Assembly (NCBI GenBank): GCA_029990175.1
Contig: JARKIP010000021.1
Coordinates: 19,411,501-19,475,500 of the forward strand
Reading direction: 5' to 3'
Source: Petunia secreta
Taxonomy: Eukaryota; Streptophyta; Magnoliopsida; Solanales; Solanaceae
Length of the DNA stretch: 64,000 nucleotides
Shown here: piece by piece, positions 57,575-64,000 of the stretch
Layout: each line of letters begins with the position of its first letter
Position numbering within the stretch: the stretch's first letter is position 1
The notes under the pieces: model-generated
The model's database searches: none
What the model was told of the DNA's origin: nothing
The model's input: the letters and a program-made list of their open reading frames with translations, nothing else
Position numbers and translations under genes: made by a program

Positions 57575-58040
57575 CAGCCACTTTTAACACTGGTATTTGA
57601 TTTGAGGCCACTATTTTCTTTGGTCTTACACTAGAGGCCACTTTTGGGTCTTTATTAAATAAATATTGACTTAAGTTCTGATAATTGACTGAAGTTCAGT
57701 CCATACGGCCCCTGGACTGAAGTTCCATCTTTAAGGACTGAACTTCAGTCCATATGGCCATGGACTGAACTTCAGTCCATGGTATGGCCATAAACTGAAG
57801 TTCCATCTTTAAGGATTGAACTTCAGTCCATATGGCCCTGGACTGAAGTTCCATCTTAAGGACTGGACTAGACTGAACTTCAGTCCATATGGCCGTGGAT
57901 TGAAGTTCAATCGTTAAGGACTGAACTTCAATCCGGCCTCTGGACTGAAGTTCTATTTCTTTAAACAAAAGTGGCTACAAATTAAATGTTTTGGTATTAG
58001 TGGCCTATACCCAAAGACCAGTGGCAAAAGTGGTCTTTCG
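57575..58040. mobile_element. MITE-like element with palindromic tandem core
   Basis: The left end (AGCCACTTTTAACACTGG ... AGGCCACTATTTTC) and the right end on - (GACCACTTTTGCCACTGG ... AGGCCACTAATACC) form imperfect terminal inverted repeats. The core (57690-57960) is an array of units of about 60 bp made of GGACTGAACTTCAGTCC, itself a perfect palindrome around one base, spaced by CATATGGCC and CATCTTTAAGG. Several copies can fold on each other. No coding role is likely. Confidence 0.75.
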
Positions 58041-58520
58041 TGCACTTTCCCCAAATATACACACAAACTTTACATGTACATGTGGGTACGCTTGCTACGA
58101 TTGACAATATTTCATAGTTACGACTCTTTAATTTCCATCTGCTAAATTTTTTAGAAAAAGGTTAATTGAATTGTATAAATATAATTGTTCAGCGAAATTC
58201 AACTTTCTGATTGTGCGTCAAATCTAAATAGTTTAAGTACCCTTAAGCTAATTTTTTAAAGAAATTTGAACCTTCAATTATCTGTTAAACTCACACTGTT
58301 AAACCAAACTGGTTAAGATAGACCAAAATAATTAAATGGCATATACTTTATCATCGGCAGTAGTCACTAATCAAGATAACCATTAACTATTGTTTTATTC
58401 AATTTTGGTTGTGGAATGAACGAAGTATCTGCACATGCACGAAAGTAAATAACAACTTGAACTATTCAGTAAGAGATTTAATTTGCATGGTTCCTCTTTC
58501 ATTAGAATCTTTTGTTGGGT
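58041..58520. other. Intergenic AT-rich DNA
   Basis: No gene or repeat is seen. Confidence 0.4.
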
Positions 58521-58525
58521 GTTTG

Positions 58526-59857
58526 TGTTAGATCATATATGCAGCGGAAACAGTTCAAACATCATACTCACATGTATTCTAGACAAACTAGTAGCAAGCA
58601 TTCAGTTTTGCAATAATATAAAACGGAATACTTGTTAAAGCCCACACAAAGACCTTCAATAACCTTGTTGTCCAGTTGCTCCAGCTTTCCACGGTCTTCT
58701 GTTGTGTACCCGATCAATTCCCGGACCAACAGTACTTGGGTGGAACAAGTGCTTCAGAGAAAGATAGTGAAAAATATGTATTTTTTTGTGTGTGTGCAGT
58801 GGAGGCCGAAATCCTCCTTTTATAGGTTAAGTTTTGGGGTTTAAAACCCTTCTCCAAAACCTGTTAGGATTTTTCTTTTCCATCAAACAACTTTCTCCCG
58901 GTCCAAATTGGATTCGGTCACAACAGGGACCACAGAATCAATTAATAAGGCTTCCAATTATGGAATTAATTCTTTTTCTCTAGAATTAACCTTTCCATAA
59001 TAAATTACAAATTATTTCCACTAGAAATTCGTAATTGCACTCCTTAGATGAATTTTGAATTCTTCCATCACATCTTATTTAACTCCCCACGTTAAGATTA
59101 CAGACACCAATCAATAATATTAAATTACTGACAACTTAATATATTGATTAAATGAATATCCTTTAGATTTTCGCTTAACTTATTCCATGTGCCGGATACA
59201 AAATCCACTAGCTAGGTTTACACATAGAAGCTTATAAGCTTTCATAAAGGGATGTCATCAATCTCTATAGCGAGACGTGGATTCTATCAACTAGCTATCA
59301 CTTCGCAAATGCATATTATCATTATCCAACTTATCAGGAATTATTTGACCCAAATATCCTGGACCTCACCTATTGATAAATCAAGACAATGAATAATATA
59401 CATCACTCATAATAGCTATATCAAGATTAAGAGTATAAGTACATCTGATGAGCTAGAGAGTTTGTTTTATATAGTCAGTATAAAAACATTTATCTCTACT
59501 TGGTCCGTTCAATACACAGAAAGTGCACTAGCACAAGAAGTTGGAACTATACCGTTCCCATAATCAAGATAAATTATATATAATCTTGTACTACAACCAT
59601 ACCGATGGTTTTGTCCAATTTCCATCTTAGATTGCGAACACTACTTCATTATTTATAAGAACCGATGATTTAATCTTCCGTGTATAAGCTTAGCTCTACA
59701 CACTAAATCAACTACTGTATAAATAATAGGACACATATGACACAATTGATCTAAATAAATAATACTTTATTATATTTAATAAATGTATAAAGCAACAATT
59801 GTTTAACAAGAAATAATCTAACTAACAACCGCATGGTTATTAGTATATTTTCCAACA
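58526..59857 (-). mobile_element. Solo LTR, 1332 bp
   Basis: It runs TGTTAGATC...TTTTCCAACA and is flanked by the perfect 5-bp duplication GTTTG (58521-58525 and 59858-59862). There is no internal region or second LTR. The orientation is uncertain; the minus reading TGTTGGAAAATATAC...TCTAACA fits Ty1/copia LTRs better. A solo LTR forms when two LTRs of one element recombine. Confidence 0.88.
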
Positions 59858-59862
59858 GTTTG

Positions 59863-60880
59863 ATACTACAATATGCAATGCATATCATGAAATATTCATC
59901 AAAGCATCATACAATGAAGAGAACAAAATTTGTCATTTATTTTTTTATTCCAATATTGGTTCCAAATTAACGGTTGCTAACATGTATAGTTTGGAGGATA
60001 AATTAAACAAAAAAATTAAGCTTATATGTTGTAATAATCTGAAGCCAAACTCAATATCAACACGAATAGAAAATAGTAAAGAATGAAAAAAATAATTTTA
60101 GGAACAGTATTCAAAAAACATAAATAATGTTGGACAATTCGAGTTTCGGAGTCCAAGATAGCATCAATTTGATGAGAAGTTTCAAAGGTAATAGTTCTGA
60201 AGAAATATAGAAGAACATATTGTATGTTATAATGCCAAACAAATATAATTATAAAAGTATAGGATTGTCACCAAGTTTTTGATGCAGTAAGCAAGTATCC
60301 TGTTAGAATACATACTTCGAAATTCAATTTAAGCCTTAATAGAATATGGTCAATTGACTGCACAAGGATGATTCTCTCTCACCAACTATCAGCAAAATGA
60401 ATGGGGCTTGGTAGTAGAAGTTGAGCGATTCACCAAGGCAATGGAGCTTTTAATTAAATTTGACATAAACACTAAAAGATGAATATGATGTGACTTGAAT
60501 TGTAGCCCACTACAATTTATAGAATATATAAAGGATATGAAAAGTTTAACTAACGACTTCAGTATTAGAAGCTTTGGAGGTATTAGCTTGATATATTAAG
60601 TTGTTTTAAAATCAATTAATGAGACTTAATTGATTCGAGGCTGCTAAATTCTTCTCTGGTCATACAACCTCCCGAATTACTATTACAGCTGTGTATATAT
60701 CAAACTTAATGTTTGGCAAGTTAATGGTTGAATAAGTAACTGAAATTAATTACTTTCCCATAATTCTTAGAATCTGAATTTAGTTAGGTGGGAAAATACT
60801 TTAGATGAAGGGTAAAATTGTATTTCACTTTTATATAGGGGTATTTTGGTATTTTAACTTTTACTTTGGAGATTCTCACT
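59863..60880. other. Intergenic AT-rich DNA
   Basis: No supported gene or repeat. Confidence 0.4.
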
Positions 60881-60894
60881 TTTAATATAATTAG

Positions 60895-61235
60895 GCTCTC
60901 GACACGTGTGTTGCACGTGAATGACAAACTTTGTAGCATGTATGTTATAAATAATATGTCAACGCGGATCGTTACACTAAGCATATTTCGGGCATACCCG
61001 TGTGCCTAACCTAATAAATTCCAAGAGGCCTGTTGACCGGCTAGTTTTTGGCACACATATTGCGCGTATATGCCCAGTTTTATGATACATGCATGATCTA
61101 TAAAGTAAAATCAATATTATTAAAACAAACTTTAGTAAAAAATTACTACTCCTATAAATTAAAGTAAGTAGATGAAACTTTTTGTACTTACTAATTTTGG
61201 TAACGTGTGTTACACATTTTATGCCATACTAATCA
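60895..61235. repeat. Helitron-like hairpin ends
   Basis: CACGTGTGTTGCACGTG at 60902-60918 is a perfect 6-bp-arm hairpin. CTAGTTTTTGGCACACATAT at 61041 parallels the CTAGTTTTTGGGCACGCGC terminus at 51035. AACGTGTGTTACACATTTT lies at 61202. Together they look like remains of Helitron-type ends. Confidence 0.4.
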
Positions 61236-61476
61236 TTCAGACAACCAGAAGTCTAGTGTAAATGAGCATCAATTTCTTGTTATATATAAACAAAATAAAA
61301 AATAATTGAAAAATATATTTGACTAATAAATTAGAACTTTATTGAATAAGTCGAGGTTACCTAAAATAATGAATCAATATTGATCATGTCAAACAAAATT
61401 ATATCCAGGTTACATTAGAAATAAAAGTAGGTCTTGGTAACCATTATAAGTATTTGTGGATTAGATAATTGATTAC

Positions 61477-62269
61477 TGATGCAGCCCAAACACGTGCGAT
61501 CAAGTGTTCGATCCACCGAGGCCAATGACACGAAGCCAAGCCAAACTTCTGTATGATGTTCATATTCACTTGGCTTGGCCGAAAGAAAGCAACTACCTCG
61601 AAGCTGAATATTCGAGCTCAAGAACCGAAGACTTCATCTACAAGCTTGAGCTCGAAGAGGGGGAGCGACCGAACCTTAATCGAGCACTCAACATCGGCGC
61701 CGAAGTAAATCCAATTAACCGAAGAAAGGGCGATCGATGTCAAGATGAGCTGAGCCAAGCGACCAAGCACCGAAGTGAAGAAGCTCGAGCTCAAGTGCTC
61801 GAAGTCACGTATTCGGTTGAAGGAGTGACCGAACACTCACTAAAACAGCCCAGCGTGGCCTGCTCCTAATGGTCGCCTGTGACTCTTTACTATTTTGTCC
61901 TTAGCTTAGTCTATAAATACTCCTTTCCATTTCATTGAAAATTAGTTGTTGTTGAATGATTAAACATAGCAAGTGCTATTGTGAGACTCCGATGGAGCCA
62001 AACCCCGACGTGGGATTTAAAAGAACTTGTATCATTCGGTGTCTTCGATTGAATATTTTCTTCTTGGTCATTCAGTTTGCAAGAAGCTTGTTCTTCTTGA
62101 GGATTGTTGCATAGCATAGGTGCGTCTTGACCTTCATTCGATTGAGCTTTGAGACAGGTTCCTCACTGTTCTTTTGAATCGAAGCAAGATTTATCTTGCT
62201 TCTATCTTTTAATTCTTGTTATTTCTTCCGCGTTTCATTGTGTCTAGCTTTCCTTCGAGTTTGCTTGCA
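61477..62269 (+). repeat. 5' LTR of the gypsy element
   Basis: The start TGATGCAGCCC and end GCTTGCA are assigned from TG...CA ends and the distance to the primer-binding site; the right end could extend to 62275. A TATA box (CTATAAATAC, 61911-61920) lies inside. The left third is open in one frame (61504-61869) and contains RPMTRSQAK, a motif typical of the C-terminal end of Ty3 polyproteins. Confidence 0.65.
61912..61918 (+). promoter_or_regulatory. TATA box of the gypsy LTR
   Basis: TATAAAT within the LTR, a suitable position for the U3 promoter with the transcript start near 61945. Confidence 0.5.
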
Positions 62270-62275
62270 CCATCT

Positions 62276-62287
62276 TGGTATCAGAGC
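62276..62287 (+). other. Primer-binding site (initiator tRNA-Met)
   Basis: TGGTATCAGAGC just after the LTR, the standard primer-binding site of plant LTR elements. Confidence 0.9.
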
Positions 62288-63478
62288 AAGGTTTGAGTTT
62301 GTTCTTACAACCTCAAATCCTGTTCGATTATTCGTGCTTGTGTCTCCAGTTTCAGCTTTCTTCCTTGTTGTTAATTGTTGTTGTTGTGGTGTTTACAAAA
62401 AAAAAAAAAAGTAGAAAAAGAAAAACTCAAAAATTTTGGTTGATTTCTTGGTTGTTTGAATCAAACAACCATTGATTCGTGTTCACCACTGTCCAAGGAA
62501 TGATTTGAGTACCCGACATACAACATTCGTGACTAGGGTTTCTTGACGAATTTTTTGACCGTTTGAGCTTAGTGGTGACTGATTTCGAACCCCAGTGTGT
62601 TTTGGTTGTTACCGATGAAGACTAGTGGTTCTTGATTGATTTGGGTGTGTTTGTGCTTAAATTTTCAAAGTTCTATGATTTGAAATCGTGACCGTATACC
62701 GAAAAATTGTTACTGTTGTAGCAGTGAACGGACACGAGGAGCTGAGTCTTAGCTCAAAGAACTTTGGACTGATTTCCTCCGTTGTTGTTGTTACCGAAGT
62801 TGAAAGAAGCAACCCAAACTCTGTTGAAATTATTGGTCAGTAAACGAAGTTAAAATTGTCCGTACGCCGGAGCAAAACTTCACTGTTCCATTGAAGAAGA
62901 AAGGGGTAAAGTGTAAAGATCAAAACCCCAGGTGAAAAGTTGTCGGCTAGAAAAGGGAATTGGATGAGGTAAAACCCTATCCGTACCAAGGAGGGGCCAC
63001 TCTTGTACGGACAAGAGTTGGTGTGTTCGAAAGGGATTCCGAAGAGGAATCAAAGGGTAGATTCTCCTAGGTTTTCACTTTTCTTGTGTTCGATAAATCT
63101 TGTTAGCGGATCTCTTGAGTAATTCTTCCAACTCGAGGTCGTACTAACTCATTTGAGCTTATAGGAACTCGTGCGTGGGGTGACCGAAGTCCAAATTTCG
63201 TAGAAAATTCTTTGACTTCCGAAGCGCAGAGTAAATAGCGTCCGTTCCATCGAGTCGTGTCAATTCACTCATCCCGAAGTAGACATTGTAGCTTGTCAAA
63301 TTCGAAGGAACTGAGAGAAGTTGATCAACCGAGGAAGCCATTGGCTACAAGTTCTTGAGTGACCAAAAACTGAACCCATCAATTGAGTGGACCCGAGTGC
63401 CACCCATCAAAGGTGAGGGAGCGTGTGAGGTGATTTCTAACCTTAACATTTATTTGGTCTTTTATTCGTGCAGGTACC
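62288..63478 (+). other. Gypsy element leader
   Basis: About 1.2 kb of non-coding DNA with a run of A at 62397-62410. I see no frame joined to gag. Confidence 0.6.
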
Positions 63479-64000
63479 ATGGCTGGGAATGGAGGCGATG
63501 GCAAAGGCATTGAGAAGCCCGAAGTGTCGTTAGCCGATCTCATGGCTGCGATACAAGGCATCCGTGCCGAAGTAAGAGGAGTGAGTGCTCGAGTAGCTCA
63601 ACTCGAGCAAGGAAGTGTGTTCGTGGCCTTATCTGGGTCCGGCGCTAGAACTAGCAACTCCACTCCGATGAAACCTGAGCTGTATGCTGAGCTTATTCGA
63701 CAACATCGGTTGAAAAGCGAGGCAATTCGAAAGGAAGTTTTGGGCAAACCCCAAACACAACAAAACTTGGGCAATCCCCAAGCTGAGAATCAACACTTGG
63801 GCATTCCCTGAAGTAAAAGACCACCACTTCTAATGGCCCGAAGACAAATTGAGGTCGTTGATGAAGAGGTAGATGGAGAATTTCCTGATGCCGAACCTGA
63901 ATATGAGCCACCGTTTGATCAACGAAGGCAGTCTTACCGAGGTCGAGGAAATTTCCGAGGTCGAGGCCGAGGCGCAAATGTTGATCGACATATTGAGCGT
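63479..64000 (+). pseudogene. Gypsy gag N-terminal part, interrupted by a stop
   Basis: ATG 63479 (context ACCATGG) opens MAGNGGDGKGIEKPEVSLAD, then a coiled-coil-like AAIQGIRAEVRGVSARVAQL and a polar Gln/Asn-rich part, ending at TGA 63809-63811 after 110 codons. In another frame, from ATG 63833 to the window edge, reading resumes with an acidic stretch (RRQIEVVDEEVDGEFPDAEP) and an RG-rich segment (YRGRGNFRGRGRG). In related elements these parts belong to one gag protein, so a small indel or stop has probably split it. Confidence 0.75.

Larger units (their letters stand above)
61477..64000 (+). mobile_element. Ty3/gypsy retrotransposon, 5' end
   Basis: It has a candidate 5' LTR (61477 to about 62269), a primer-binding site TGGTATCAGAGC (62276-62287) complementary to initiator tRNA-Met, a leader of about 1.2 kb, and the gag start at 63479. 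The element continues past the right edge. The gag wording (RG-rich segment after an acidic stretch) resembles chromovirus-type or related Ty3 elements of Solanaceae. Confidence 0.82.

Noticed and set aside
57696..57968. 90-codon frame on - with WTEVQS/KMELQS repeats
   Set aside because: It is the translation of the palindromic repeat core of a MITE; no start context, no family, and the frame follows from repeat structure.
62196..62475. Small frames of 66-72 codons near the gypsy LTR end
   Set aside because: They cross the LTR/primer-binding-site junction and a poly(A) run; no relation to gag.

Overview
The window is plant nuclear DNA, almost certainly from a Solanaceae species. Tobacco-type (TS-like) SINE tails ending in TTG repeats, a Tat/Ogre-type Ty3 retrotransposon with a ~4.8 kb LTR, and intron-rich low-copy plant genes all fit Nicotiana or a close relative; the species assignment is inference.

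Layout, left to right. 1-9120: the 3' part of a Tat/Ogre-type Ty3 element on +, with the RNase H end and integrase, a 3' UTR carrying two tandem arrays, the polypurine tract and a 4817-bp 3' LTR. It is inserted in a Mutator-like (MULE) transposase pseudogene on - (9121-10760). The apparent MULE end lies 174 bp upstream of FIS1. 10934-14260: complete five-exon FIS1 gene (+, 170 aa). 15139-15211: tRNA-Arg(ACG). 16253-20890: complete nine-exon NIPA-type magnesium transporter (-, 351 aa). 22839-27884: six-exon gene (-, 113 aa) for a small protein I do not recognise, with SINE-like copies in its introns. 28441-32300: broken hAT element with a perfect 8-bp target duplication, inside an older MITE-like sequence. 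33533-37551: complete eight-coding-exon HMG-CoA lyase gene (-, 430 aa) with an extra 5' UTR exon near 39177.

41235-64000 holds no recognisable host gene. It is a stack of repeats: a broken L1-type LINE (-), a broken Ty1/copia element (-) whose right LTR is split by a 1.13-kb fold-back element and cut by a Helitron-like end, a 166-bp SINE with 17-bp target duplications, a second copia-type element (-) with LTRs differing at 2 of 309 positions although its coding region is wrecked, a MITE built of palindromic units, a 1332-bp solo LTR, and the 5' end of a Ty3/gypsy element (+) running off the right edge.

The host genes do not form a pathway: mitochondrial/peroxisomal division (FIS1), membrane magnesium transport (NIPA), leucine catabolism (HMG-CoA lyase), plus one unknown. 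A shared oddity is that the first introns of FIS1, NIPA and HMG-CoA lyase each carry a tandem array close to the 5' splice site. In NIPA the repeat unit contains the end of exon 1 and the splice donor itself. I found no clear undescribed defence or metabolic system; the strongest unusual signals are these intron arrays, the 73-bp-arm hairpin at 50131-50306, and the young-LTR/dead-coding copia element.
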